Below, piece by piece: positions 1 through 10,170 of a stretch of 64,000 nucleotides of DNA. The notes beneath the pieces are model-generated. The model did no database searches. It had not been told where the DNA came from and worked only from the letters and a program-made list of their open reading frames with translations. Position 1 is the first letter of the stretch. Every line of letters begins with the position of its first letter. The DNA lies in assembly GCA_032988165.1 (NCBI GenBank), contig JANTQF010000002.1, positions 274,213 to 338,212 of the forward strand. Direction: 5' to 3'. The stretch is from Emmonsiellopsis sp. PD_33. Taxonomy: Eukaryota; Ascomycota; Eurotiomycetes; Onygenales; Ajellomycetaceae. The translations under genes were made by a program, and so were the position numbers.

Positions 1-1
1 A

Positions 2-1159
2 TTAAGGCTTATTCCCAGCCTGATTCCAGAAAAGTCCGATATTCACGATATCTCGAAATCACGCTCTTCAAAAATGACCAGGAGCGGCCAAAGCTCCCTC
101 CGAGACCTGTGCGATAAATTGGCTCAAAGCAAGATTTGGCCGGAAGGGAACCCCCCAAAAAGCTCGCCCCAGATACTTGGTCTAAAATGCCTTGAAATGT
201 CTGTGCGGCGAGTCCGAGAGAGCGGTGATGCTGTGCAAAGCATACCTGATTCTACTCTAGCGCAGCTTGTTGATTTGCTCCTTCAGCATTCAATAATTCC
301 CAAAGACCGAGATCTAAATTCTCTCGACTTTTTCATCATCGAGCTCGTATTCTCTATTTTGGAGTCCTACACGGTTGTCCTTGGTTCCCTCAACCAAAAC
401 CAAGAGGAGATAGTAAAGAAGCTCGCGCAACTTGGCCCCCTTCTGTCTCGACTTTCTCGATATCCCGAAACCTGCGGCAGGCAGATCCAACTGCTAGAAA
501 TCCGGCTAATTTTGAACCTCACGAATAATAACCCATCGCTTTGCGAAGGATTTTCCACGCCCGAAATAATCGGGGCTCTAATGACCATTATTCTACCCGG
601 TTTCGAGCTAGTTTCGGAGGATTTTAGTAGCGAAAAAAAGGATTCTTTGTTAGACACGGTAATTTTGGCGCTTGGGGCCCTGATCAACCTGACGGAATGG
701 AATGCGACTGCGAGACGACTAATTTTGAAAACACGAAACGACTCTGCCACGTTCCTTGACAATCTCCTAAGACTGTTTCAAGAAAAATGGGAGACAACTT
801 CCGAGGTAAGACTGACCATTCAACCACTTCCTTGCATAGCGGCGTGTTTTGGGGCGTTGGCTGATATTTTCCAGGCCGACTCGGTTGTCCAAACACACTC
901 CAATGTAGCGTTTGGATACCTGTCTGTACTTTTGAGTACGGTGTGTCTTGATGACGAACCGCGGACCCATGTGAAGAAATCGCTGCATAGTCGAAATCTC
1001 AACCGACTGTTGACGGCGGTCGAGGAATTTTTGCATTACCATCGGAAAGTCGAAAAGGAGCTGCAGGACACGAATAGCGAGTACGAATCGGTGGCTGGGT
1101 TCACGTCTCGACTCCAGGGCATCGTGGATCGGATTAAACAGGCTGAAGGAGCAGGCTGA
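2..1159 (+). CDS. Wapl-type cohesin-release factor, C-terminal part (5' end outside window)
   Basis: The reading frame is open from base 2, upstream of the first ATG at 74, so the true start lies left of the window; TGA at 1157-1159. The visible part is about 385 residues. Helical, repeat-like sequence contains the block GALINLTEWNATARR (around codons 217-231 after the ATG at 74), which resembles the conserved C-terminal Wapl/Rad61 domain. In known family members this domain binds Pds5 and cohesin and opens the Smc3-Scc1 gate to release cohesin from chromatin. A short charged tail ends the protein. No intron is evident in this part. The assignment rests on recalled family similarity; another armadillo-like protein is possible but less likely. 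Confidence 0.7.
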   Translation, partial: LRLIPSLIPEKSDIHDISKSRSSKMTRSGQSSLRDLCDKLAQSKIWPEGNPPKSSPQILGLKCLEMSVRRVRESGDAVQSIPDSTLAQLVDLLLQHSIIPKDRDLNSLDFFIIELVFSILESYTVVLGSLNQNQEEIVKKLAQLGPLLSRLSRYPETCGRQIQLLEIRLILNLTNNNPSLCEGFSTPEIIGALMTIILPGFELVSEDFSSEKKDSLLDTVILALGALINLTEWNATARRLILKTRNDSATFLDNLLRLFQEKWETTSEVRLTIQPLPCIAACFGALADIFQADSVVQTHSNVAFGYLSVLLSTVCLDDEPRTHVKKSLHSRNLNRLLTAVEEFLHYHRKVEKELQDTNSEYESVAGFTSRLQGIVDRIKQAEGAG

Positions 1160-1899
1160 CGCAATCAAGAATTCCTGTTTTAGAATGTAGAGTTTTGTTT
1201 GGCAAGACAGACTGTGTGTGATTTGCAGGAATTGGCAGCGGGCGAGCAAAGATCTATGGCTCTGTCTGGGATGGCAGTTACATAGTTACTTGTTGATATA
1301 TGATCGTATCATTTAGCACTGGAAGGCCTGGACCGTAGCGGATCGACGCTGCCCAGCCTCACGTGGCGCCAAGCCAGCTAGCTGGAAGTGGAGCCGGCAC
1401 GTGACCGCTGCTTTCAACGGGCGGGCGGCGATTGGCCAGCGCCGACGCCGGGCCGGGCGCTGATTGGGCAGGGCGGGCCAGTCAACAATGGGCCTCATCG
1501 TAACGGGCAGGCAGGCCGGGCTGGATGTGGCAACTCTGGGCTGTGGTGGAAGGGGAGGGCGATGATATATATAAGACAGCACAATATGCCCGTCTCTGCG
1601 CTCTGTGTTTCTCTGCCCCTTGTCGTACGTGCCGCTTCCCACGTATAGACTCATGCTGCCTACGCCCTCGCCTCTTCCCTCGCCCATTCCCATTCCCGCG
1701 CTGCGCCAGCCAGCCATTCCAAGTTCCTGTTCTTTATTTGCATCAACCCCAATTTCCACCCATTGAACCCCCTGCATTGCTGTTGAATCGTGGCCGTACT
1801 CACCCCTAACTCGCGTCGCTCCTTTTCCTCCTCGTATCGGTCGTTTGCAATCCCTCCTTCCAACGCTTCAATCGACACTCGCTCTCTCCAACGGCGACC
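1160..1899. other. Intergenic: Wapl 3' end and Rheb promoter
   Basis: This 740-base gap holds the 3' flank of the Wapl-type gene and the promoter of the Rheb gene. The 1320-1560 part is GC-rich with two CACGTG E-boxes (1360-1365, 1398-1403), a TATA run at 1566-1575, and then a C/T-rich leader up to the ATG at 1900. No further coding sequence is supported. Confidence 0.6.
1566..1575 (+). promoter_or_regulatory. TATA box of the Rheb gene
   Basis: TATATATAAG lies about 330 bases before the Rheb ATG and is followed by pyrimidine-rich sequence typical of fungal transcription start regions. Two CACGTG motifs lie 160-210 bases further upstream, the second within the wider motif GCACGTGACC. No experiment is visible here; this is pattern recognition. 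Confidence 0.5.
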
Positions 1900-2616
1900 A
1901 TGCCAGCACCCCCGAAGCAGCGGAAAATAGCCATTGTCGGGAGTCGGTCCGTGGGTATGTACATGCTCTGAGCAGACGGTGTTGAGAAAACACTCCCTTT
2001 TGAATCTCACGGGACTAATTGGCCCTCTTCTAGGCAAATCCTCCCTCACTGTTCGGTTTGTCGATGGCGTTTTTGTCGAGAGCTACTACCCCACGATCGA
2101 GAATACCTTCAGCAGCAACATCAAATACAAGGGCCAGGACTTTGCGACGGAGATCGTGGACACGGCTGGCCAAGATGAATACAGTATCCTAAATTCAAAG
2201 CATTTTATCGGAATCCACGGCTACATAATTGTTTATTCGGTCGCTTCACGTCAGTCTTTTGACATGGTCAGGGTCATCCGGGACAAAATCCTTAATCATT
2301 TGGTACGCACCGTTCCTCCAATATCCTCCATTAGTCCCATTGTTTGCTAACACAGGAATCTCATTCGAATTTTTAGGGTGCAGATTGGGTCCCGCTTGTG
2401 ATTGTAGGGAATAAATGTGATCTCAAAACCGACATGCGGCAGGTTTCCGAGGAGGAAGGTAAGAAGTTGGGAGAGGAGTTCAATTGTGCCTGGACCGAGG
2501 CGAGTGCACGGATGAACGAGAACGTATCCAAAGCCTTCGATCTTATGATCGGGGAAGTCGAAAAATCCCAAAACCCCAGCCAACCGACCGGCGGCAGCAA
2601 ATGCACCGTCATGTAA
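1900..2616 (+). CDS. RHB1: Rheb-family small GTPase
   Basis: Exons 1900-1954, 2034-2302 and 2377-2616 give 187 residues, the usual Rheb length. The ATG at 1900 is the first in frame and starts the expected short N-terminus. The P-loop GSRSVGKSS is split by intron 1; its arginine at the position of Ras Gly12 is typical of Rheb. Switch II is DTAGQDEYS, the guanine-specificity motif is NKCD, and the C-terminus is the CaaX box CTVM, implying farnesylation and endomembrane attachment. In known fungi Rheb, restrained by the TSC complex, activates TORC1 and affects arginine/lysine uptake. GT-AG borders (79- and 74-base introns) restore a perfect reading frame. Confidence 0.95.
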
Positions 2617-3343
2617 TACCACTGATGCGACGAGTCACGAGGAAATGTTTTGTTTGTACAGCCAACGGAAGTTTTCAGGGCAATCGCCCCTTCAGGTTTG
2701 ATCGGGGCAGATGGGTTGAGGGGGGGCCGCCTCTATGAACATGTCTATTCCTACACCCTGGCACCCGGAATTATTTCTTGATTTCTGATCACTGTTTTGC
2801 TTATTTGGAAATAGGGGGGATATTGCCATTCCGGTTTTGAAACTTTGAGGACAGGTTGTTTTTCTGTTTCCTTTGCTTGGTTTTGGAGTATGGTTTCATA
2901 GACAATGTTAGAAGGGTATATTTATCTCCTCAATTTTAATATCCGGCGTCTCCAAGGAGGTTGTCTCTACTACAATTTGAGCAGCAGTAGGAACTCAAAC
3001 GGTAAACCAGTCTCTACAGATAACCTGAGTCGGCGCTTGATCGCGTGTTTTTTCTTTTTCCATATTTTGTTTTTCCTGGGGCGCTTGGATGCACGGGCCA
3101 GTTTCCTATCTGCACGCGCCCCTCCCGCTCGTTGCCCCTCGATTTGGACCCAACCTCAAAATTTCTCTTCCAAACCAAAACTTTGCACAGCACCCTTACC
3201 ATTTGTCTTTCCACAAGTCGCCCTGGTAAAGATTCTTTTTCTTTAAGAACTAGAAAACGACCCAGCGCTATCTGTGCGCATTCGAGGACGATTAGCCCAT
3301 TCGTTTACCACCAGGCTTGGACGGTTGCCAACAGTTTTGAGTC
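2617..3343. other. Intergenic: Rheb 3' flank and SerRS promoter
   Basis: The gap between two genes in the same direction is 727 bases. It contains a G-rich patch near 2720 just after the Rheb stop, AT-rich sequence around 2900-2945, and C/T-rich stretches at 3040-3240 before the SerRS ATG at 3344. I see no protein-coding or RNA gene. Confidence 0.5.
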
Positions 3344-5110
3344 ATGCTTGACATCGCGGACTTCGTATATGGAGCTACTCCAGAGAAGATAGCAGAGAAC
3401 CAGGAGAAGCTTAGGGAGAATCAGCGCCGTCGCGGAGCCCCAGTGGAAGCTGTGGATGAGGTTATTGCTCTATTCAAGGTCGCTCGCGAGAGTAGGTTCC
3501 CCCGCATCGCATCGCATTCTGAATTGCAACTCACCATTTTATAGCGCGCTATGAGGTTACTCAGATTGGAGAGAAGATCAACAGGACCCAAAAGGAGATT
3601 GGAAAGAAGAAGAAGGTCGGTACCCCACTCCATGAATACTACAATGGCTCCAGCTAAGAATATGCATGCATGTTCAGAACAAGGAAGATGCTGCCGACCT
3701 GATCGCGGAGAAGAACGCGCTGGAGAAACAAAAGAAGGATATGGATGCCTTGGCCACTGAGAAGGAGCTGCTTAGAGACAATAAGATGAGAACGATTGGG
3801 AATTACGTCCATCCAGATGTCCCCACCAGTCTCGACGAGGTTAGCAAGACATTGTCTCCCAAGATAATAACCCATCCAGAGTACTGATATAAATTGTCCC
3901 TAGGAAAACAACGCCATTATCAGAACATATGCGCCCGAAGGATTCACGAAGGAAAAGAAGGACTATTTCCTTTCCCACGACCAAGTCCTCCAACGGCTCG
4001 ACGGATTTGACCAGAAGCGGGGCACGAAAATTTTTGGCCATCGCGGATATTGTCTCACCAACTATGGCCTTCTTTTGAACTTGGCTCTGGTAAACTACGG
4101 ACTGGAGTTCCTGTTCAACAAAAAATACACCCTCAACCAGCCTCCTCACTTCATGCTGAAGCAGTTCATGGCAAAAACAGCCCAACTTGAGCAATTCGAC
4201 GAGGAGCTTTACAAGGTCACGGAGAATAGCGAAGATAGCGCATCGGACCGGTATCTGATTGCTACTTCCGAGCAGCCTTTGTCTGCTCTCCACAGTTCCG
4301 AGTGGCTCCAAGATGGCGATCTTCCTATCAAGTATGCTGGATACAGCACTTGCTATAGAAAAGAGGCTGGATCCCATGGAAAGGAGGTTTTGGGAATTTT
4401 CCGTATCCATCAGTTCGAAAAGGTATGTCCTATGTTTTGTAATTCAAAGTTAGCTGACGAGATTAATGCTGACATGACCACTATAGATCGAGCAATTCGT
4501 GATGACCAAACCCGAGGACTCCTGGAAAGCCTTCGACGACATGATCAGCAATTCAGAAGAGTTCTACAAGTCTCTAGGCCTCTCGTATAGAGTTGTCGAC
4601 ATTGTCTCCGGAGCTTTGAACAATGCCGCCGCAAGGAAGCATGATTTGGAAGCCTGGTTCCCCTTCCAGAACACATACAAGGAGCTGGTTTCGTGCTCGA
4701 ATTGTACCGATTACCAATCCCGTGCGCTGGAGATCCGATACCGCCCAAAGAAGGATGACGAGAAGGATTCTCCCGAGGAGAACAAGAAGACCTACGTACA
4801 TGCTCTGAACGCGACCCTTTGTGCGACGGAGCGAACCCTTTGCTGTCTCCTTGAAAATTACCAGACTGAGACTGTAAGTGGTTGTTCATGGTTAGGCATC
4901 CGTTAAATCCCCGTGCTAATATATCTACCCCAGGGTATCATCGTTCCTGAGGTGCTCCGGAAGTATATTCCCGGCCAGCCCACCGAGATTCCGTATACGA
5001 AGGAGCTGGTTGAAAAGCCCAGCGCGGAGAAGTCGAAATCCAAGGGCAAGCCAAACGCTGCGCCCAAGAAGGGGGCTGTGACAGAGGGCATGAAAAACCT
5101 GAAGGTTTAA
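3344..5110 (+). CDS. SES1: Seryl-tRNA synthetase, cytosolic
   Basis: Six exons (3344-3491, 3545-3615, 3678-3839, 3904-4422, 4487-4873, 4934-5110) give 487 residues. The protein charges tRNA-Ser with serine. The N-terminus starts MLDIADFV and has RRGAPVEAVDEVI, followed by the long coiled-coil arm (KINRTQKEIGKKKK and the NKEDAADLI block) that grips the tRNA variable arm. The class II catalytic core shows GTKIFGHRGY, the motif 2 region with CYRKEAGSHGK and GIFRIHQFEK, and motif 3 with TLCATERTLCCLLENYQTE. A lysine-rich tail (KSKSKGKPN) ends the protein, as in eukaryotic enzymes. All introns are 53-64 bases and GT-AG. The serine biosynthetic gene follows 433 bases downstream. Confidence 0.95.
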
Positions 5111-5389
5111 AGAGCTAGAGATTTAGACATGACATAGCGTATTCCTATAATGAGTATGCAAGATATAGCGTCAATGTTTGTATGTACATGTCCTATTTCT
5201 GCAATAGAAATGACGATTGGGTTGGCTATTTAAGTGTTGGAATGAATCTGGTGAAATCCTGTAGAATCATTTAAAGCCACCATTCGCGTATATCATGTAT
5301 GATCTATAACCTATCTGCTGTCGGACCGGTCTGCCTATCCGATATGCGGAGTATATTAAATTTGTCGCCGTCACCCTGAACTCCACCGG

Positions 5390-5396
5390 TGAGTCA
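5390..5396 (+). promoter_or_regulatory. Gcn4/CpcA-type site (TGAGTCA)
   Basis: TGAGTCA is a perfect match to the TGASTCA palindrome bound by the bZIP regulators Gcn4 (yeast) and CpcA (filamentous fungi), which induce amino-acid biosynthesis on starvation. It lies 148 bases before the 3-phosphoglycerate dehydrogenase ATG and 24 bases before a TATA box, a good activator position. Binding is inferred. Confidence 0.55.
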
Positions 5397-5419
5397 GATT
5401 GGGTGCAGAAGTGCGTGTG

Positions 5420-5426
5420 TATAAAA
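5420..5426 (+). promoter_or_regulatory. TATA box of the phosphoglycerate dehydrogenase gene
   Basis: TATAAAA lies 118 bases before the ATG at 5544, downstream of the TGAGTCA site and upstream of a C-rich and poly-T leader. Confidence 0.5.
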
Positions 5427-5543
5427 CCTTCCCCCAGCCCACCCCACCCCGATCTAAGTGATTTATTTAGCACGCCATTGAACTTTTTTTTTCCCCGGCG
5501 AGAACAAAACACCTACTCCCTTCTATCATTCCATTTCACTACC

Positions 5544-7332
5544 ATGGCGTCCTCTGCAAGAGATATTAACCCAGGCGCGGACGGCCTCGCCCGACAGGTC
5601 TCCCGCAGCCTGAGCTTTTCCACCTCCCCGACAGCTGCTTTCCATTCCCCGCCATCCAGCTATGGCATGGCGCATACAACAACCTCTGTCAACCGAGCAC
5701 CAAAGCTACTGAAGCCCTTCGCAACAGAAGATATTAAGATATTACTACTCGAGAATGTGAACCAGACTGGCAGAGACATTCTGGCCAAACAGGGCTACCA
5801 GGTCGAGTTCCTCAAGTCCTCGTTACCCGAAGACCAATTGATCGAGAAGATCAGGTTCGTTGCCCCTCCATGATACGTACAATCTTGAAACTCCAATGCT
5901 AACCCGTCATTCCTTTATTAGGGATGTTCACGTCCTCGGAATACGATCGAAGACCAAATTGACCGCACGAGTCCTCAAAGAAGCGCGAAACCTCATAGTC
6001 ATCGGCTGTTTCTGTATCGGCACGAACCAAGTCGACCTCCAATATGCGGCGAACCATGGCATTGCGGTCTTCAACTCTCCCTTTAGCAACTCCCGCAGCG
6101 TTGCGGAATTGGTCATTGGAGAGATTATTTCTCTGGCTCGACAATTAGGCGACAGGTCAAGCGAGATGCACAACGGCACCTGGAATAAAGTGAGCACTAA
6201 GTGCTGGGAAGTCCGGGGAAAGACTCTAGGTGAGAACAAGAAGCCTCTCTTTTTAGATCGTACGCTTACACGATACCATAGGAATCGTCGGATATGGACA
6301 TATCGGATCCCAGTTATCCGTCCTCGCGGATGCTATGGGTATGACCGTGATATACTATGATGTCGTCAACTTGATGGCAATGGGCACAGCACGCCAGGTG
6401 CCGACCCTGGAGGCTCTCCTCAAGGAAGCCGATTTCGTCACCTTACACGTTCCGGAACTTCCAGAAACGAAGAACATGATCAGCCAGGAACAATTTGCCC
6501 TGATGAAAGAGGGAAGCTATCTCATCAATGCCAGCCGGGGAAGCGTTGTCGATATCCCTGCCCTAGTCCAAGCTATGCGGGTTGGAACAGTCGCGGGCGC
6601 TGCCCTCGATGTCTACCCCAACGAGCCCGCCGGTAACGGGGACTACTTCAACAATGACCTCAATGCCTGGGGCGCAGACTTGAGAAGTCTCAAGAATCTT
6701 ATCCTCACCCCCCACATTGGCGGAAGCACTGAAGAAGCGCAGAGCGCGATTGGTATCGAGGTCGCCGAGGCACTCGTTCGATACGTAAATGAGGGAACCA
6801 CTATTGGAGCTGTTAACCTTCCAGAAGTGAACCTGCGGTCATTGATCATCGAAGAGCCTAACCATGCCCGGGTGAGTAACTTGATGAATTGCGTTTCAGA
6901 TGATAGTGAACGATGCTAATAAATATCTAGGTCATCTATATCCATCAAAATATCCCCGGCGTGTTGAGAAAAGGTACTCCCTTCCTCCATGACCCCTTGA
7001 ATGGCCATTTATTGTACTAACCTATCCTAGTCAACGAGATCCTCGGGGACCACAATGTTGACAAACAGATGACTGATAGTCGAGGTGATGTATGTATATA
7101 CCACTTCTTTCCTAGGAGGGATTAGAATACAAGGTTCAACTGCTGACATTTCCCACAGGTTGCCTATTTGATGGCCGACGTCAGCGACGTGGACCTTGGC
7201 AGCATCAAAGACCTCCACGACAGCCTCGAGAACCTTCCCTGTATGATATATACATCCTTGAACATCTCCGTAGCCTATAGGTTGACTAACAGACATTTCC
7301 TAGCTCGAATCATGACACGAATTCTCTATTAA
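5544..7332 (+). CDS. SER33: D-3-phosphoglycerate dehydrogenase
   Basis: Seven exons (5544-5854, 5922-6229, 6282-6871, 6931-6973, 7031-7089, 7159-7240, 7304-7332) give 473 residues, close to yeast Ser3/Ser33. The enzyme oxidises 3-phosphoglycerate with NAD to 3-phosphohydroxypyruvate, the first step of serine synthesis. The N-terminus is Ser-rich with the block KILLLENVNQTG. The Rossmann motif is GYGHIG with glycines near 210, 212 and 215. The substrate domain shows NSPFSNSRSVAELV, and the catalytic histidine block HIGGSTEEA is near residue 351. The C-terminal ACT regulatory domain begins at VIYIHQNIPGVLRKV and is cut by three small introns, ending ...RIMTRILY. The first ATG of the long open frame, with the context ACCATGG, was chosen as the start. 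Confidence 0.95.
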
Positions 7333-8126
7333 ACGACAACAACTCCCCTTCTCTCAACGATGCCCATTGGTTGCTTGAATGACAGACAACCAACCCCGCA
7401 CACAGACAAATGTCTATTACATATCACATCACATATTGGATACATTTTTCCGTCTCTCAACAGACACAACTTATTTCGGCGTTGGTCCTCGGAATATACA
7501 AAAAGCATGGGGAAAAAGGGGGTGGAAATATGGAGGGGGGACAAGGAGGTGGGACAAAAGTCAATCAACCATCAAACATATCACGATGGAAAAAGAATAG
7601 GCATATTTTGATATCTACATGTTATGCGTGCCCATGTACAACGTTATGGACCGTCCAATTTTGGGTTTAGTGATATTGGTATACAACATCACCCTGTGAT
7701 AATAAGTTAGTTAATAACGAAAACCAAGGCTGGATGTCTTTTCTGCATGATAAGTGTCTTCTATTCCATCGAGAAGACCAACCAACTGTCTACGGAGGAC
7801 GCCATAGTAAACTAGAGACGAAAAGTAGCAAAAGATACCACATAATGTCACCAATACCGCAGAGAGAGGAGCATTTCAATTTCGCAAAGATAAAAGAGGT
7901 AAATGATATGATCCGAGGATACATCTCCAGAAGCGCCAGTCCAGCCAGTCCAAGCAGTCGAGCCCTAATATCCCATTTCCACAAGTCCTTATATACAGAA
8001 ATGATAAAACCCGCCCAGCAAAACAAACCAAAGGAGAAACTCGCAAGTAACCGAAAACAGAAAACTAGATCCCCCCCACAAGGCCCATCACGAGCCAACA
8101 GGGCAATTCTCAAGATAGATACAGGA
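7333..8126. other. Intergenic between convergent genes
   Basis: A 794-base stretch separates the stop of the dehydrogenase (+) from the stop of the Bur1 kinase (-). It is moderately AT-rich and should contain both 3' UTRs. Open frames here are short or overlap the kinase tail on the wrong strand; none looks like a protein. Confidence 0.5.
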
Positions 8127-10170
8127 TCACCGCCTGTGAAGATCATACGGGGGATCGCGGGACCTCGTCCTATCTCTCTGTCCAGGGCTGCGGCTCCGCC
8201 TCCTAGAACGGTCTCGAACATAATCTCGCGGCTCGGCAAGGTCTCTTCGACCATCGTCCCGGCCTCTACCGCGGTCAGATGGCCCATCGTAATTTGGAAC
8301 ATAAGAATCCAAACCCCCATCACGACGATCCCGCCTGGGCTCACTCCGGCCATAGCCACCTGCTGATGATCCCGTCCAAGGCTGATTGGCAGATACAGGT
8401 GGTTTAGGAGGGAGAGTGCTGTCTCGTTGCCAAGCTGGCAGATGCCCGCGTGGTTCGTCGGATCCCTGTCTTCTATGGGAATGTATGGATTCAGGAACGC
8501 GGTTATCAAATGGCGGTCGCCGCACGGCTGCTGCTGGAGGGATCCCACTTCCTGGAGGGACACGAGCAGCGCCGGGTATCCGACTTGATTTAGAATCTGG
8601 GCCGGGCCTTGACCCTGAACCTGATGTCCATTCACCGTTTGGCCCCATTCCAACAGATCCTCCGGCTGGGGCGGGGGGTAGAGCCGCCTTTTGACCGCGG
8701 AATTTCCGCCGGTCTAGCTCATGTGAATCTTCAAATGGCGGGATCTCGCCGGGGCGAGCTGGTAATGGGGGATTACGGAAATACGGATGGTTGAGAGCGT
8801 CGATGGCATTTATTCTTTTCCGCCAATCCAGCTTTAAAAGTTCATTGAGGAGGGAAATGACACCGGGTCCTTGGCTATAAGGTGCTATCAGTATAAGGGA
8901 CAAGGAAATGTGAGCTGGGGGACCATACTCCCTGAAGACGGTTGCAAGGGTGCTTTGCTTGTTGCCGAAAGATTTCACGCCATCACAACCTGGGAGAGAG
9001 CTCCAGCCTGGCATGTTTTCTTCCGTCGGCGTACCAACAAGACTGAAAATGAGATGGGCCTGATTGAGATCACTGCTGCCAGCAAGGATTGGTTTTCCCT
9101 TGAACATTTCGCCAAACACACAACTGTATATGGGGTCAGCATCTGGGGAATCTGGCACCTATACAATTTAATAAATTACTTACCCAACGCCCCACATATC
9201 AATCGCGGTCGTATATTTTCGAAGGTGAAGTAGAAGCTCTGGTGGTCTATACCACCGAGTCACAACTAAAGTCGTGTAATCCCTCACTGCTTCACCGCCT
9301 CCTTTGCCTGCGACGGGGGGAGGTCCATCGTAGGGTCGAGCAAGGCCAAAATCCGCAATCTGGAGAATTCCTCGGTTGCTGATTAACAGATTGGCAGCTG
9401 CGGATGTCGTTAGTTTCAACCAAATCGAATATCATTGGGGAGGCTTTTCTCATTCTGACCTTTCATGTCACGATGCAGGATTCTATTCTAAAAAATTGTT
9501 AGTTGAGCCACTAAAAAAGGGGAAATGATGGGAGTACGAACCTCATGTAGATAGCGTAAACCTTCCAAAAGCTGTAGCATATAACATTTGATCTGAGGCT
9601 CAGTGAAATGTACATTGGGGTTTTCCAACAGGCCAGAAAGATCATGCTCCATATATGGCGTCACCATGTACATGCTGGGCTTTTTCCTCCCTTCCCCTTA
9701 TTATACTGTTAGCCTCGTTCTCGGGGGACAAGGCCGTGGAGGAAACCCACCTCGACTGCGCTCAACTGCCATTTCTTGGAGCTGAAGAATATTCGTATGA
9801 GACAGCATCTTTAGGAGTTTGATTTCTCGCAAGGCTGTTATAGGAAACTAAACGCCGTCAGATGCTGGACAAATTCAGAACCCCCAGAACGGCAGCTTAC
9901 CCCGTCCTTCTCATTGTGCATCAATATCTTTTTCAAAGCAACTAAGCCGTACTTCTTCGAACGAGCTTTATATACCTCCCTAGATACCCAAAATTAGCCT
10001 CTGCTCCAAGAGTGAGCCGAATTAACCCAGTCATACCCAAATGTTCCTTCTCCAAGCTTTCCTAGGAATTCGAATTCCCTAATATTCGAGCACCCGTGAA
10101 ATCGTGGGTTCCCATGGTCATCACGCTCCAAAGGCACTCTGGACTGAGGTGTGGAGTTGAGTATGACCAT
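8127..10170 (-). CDS. BUR1: Bur1/CDK9-type serine/threonine kinase
   Basis: Eight exons on the minus strand (10170-10037, 9979-9901, 9847-9751, 9690-9542, 9487-9460, 9397-9184, 9123-8929, 8874-8127) give 547 residues. The glycine loop LGEGTFG spans intron 1. The C-helix carries PITALRE (73-79), the hallmark of CDK9. HRDMK holds catalytic Asp160, and DFG begins at Asp178. The T-loop has VVTRWYRPPELLL. The conserved ELLKLDWRKRINAIDAL and EDSHELDRRKFRGQ blocks are Bur1-like. The tail is Pro/Gly-rich and ends in RS-type repeats. Family members, with a Bur2-type cyclin, phosphorylate Spt5 and the Pol II linker to promote elongation. Exon 7 ends at a GTATGG donor, giving VFRDQGPG; reading straight on would add non-family residues. 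The start ATG is the first in the open frame, followed by MVILNSTPQS. Confidence 0.92.

Larger units (their letters stand above)
5111..5543. other. Intergenic: SerRS 3' flank and phosphoglycerate dehydrogenase promoter
   Basis: This gap holds the SerRS 3' flank and a compact promoter: a TGASTCA-type site at 5390-5396, a TATAAAA at 5420-5426, a C-rich run to 5455 and a poly-T tract near 5484. No other gene is seen. Confidence 0.6.

Noticed and set aside
7734..8653. Long open frames on both strands over the Bur1 tail (7734-8366 +, 8653-7790 -)
   Set aside because: They overlap the kinase C-terminal coding region in other frames and show no protein family features.
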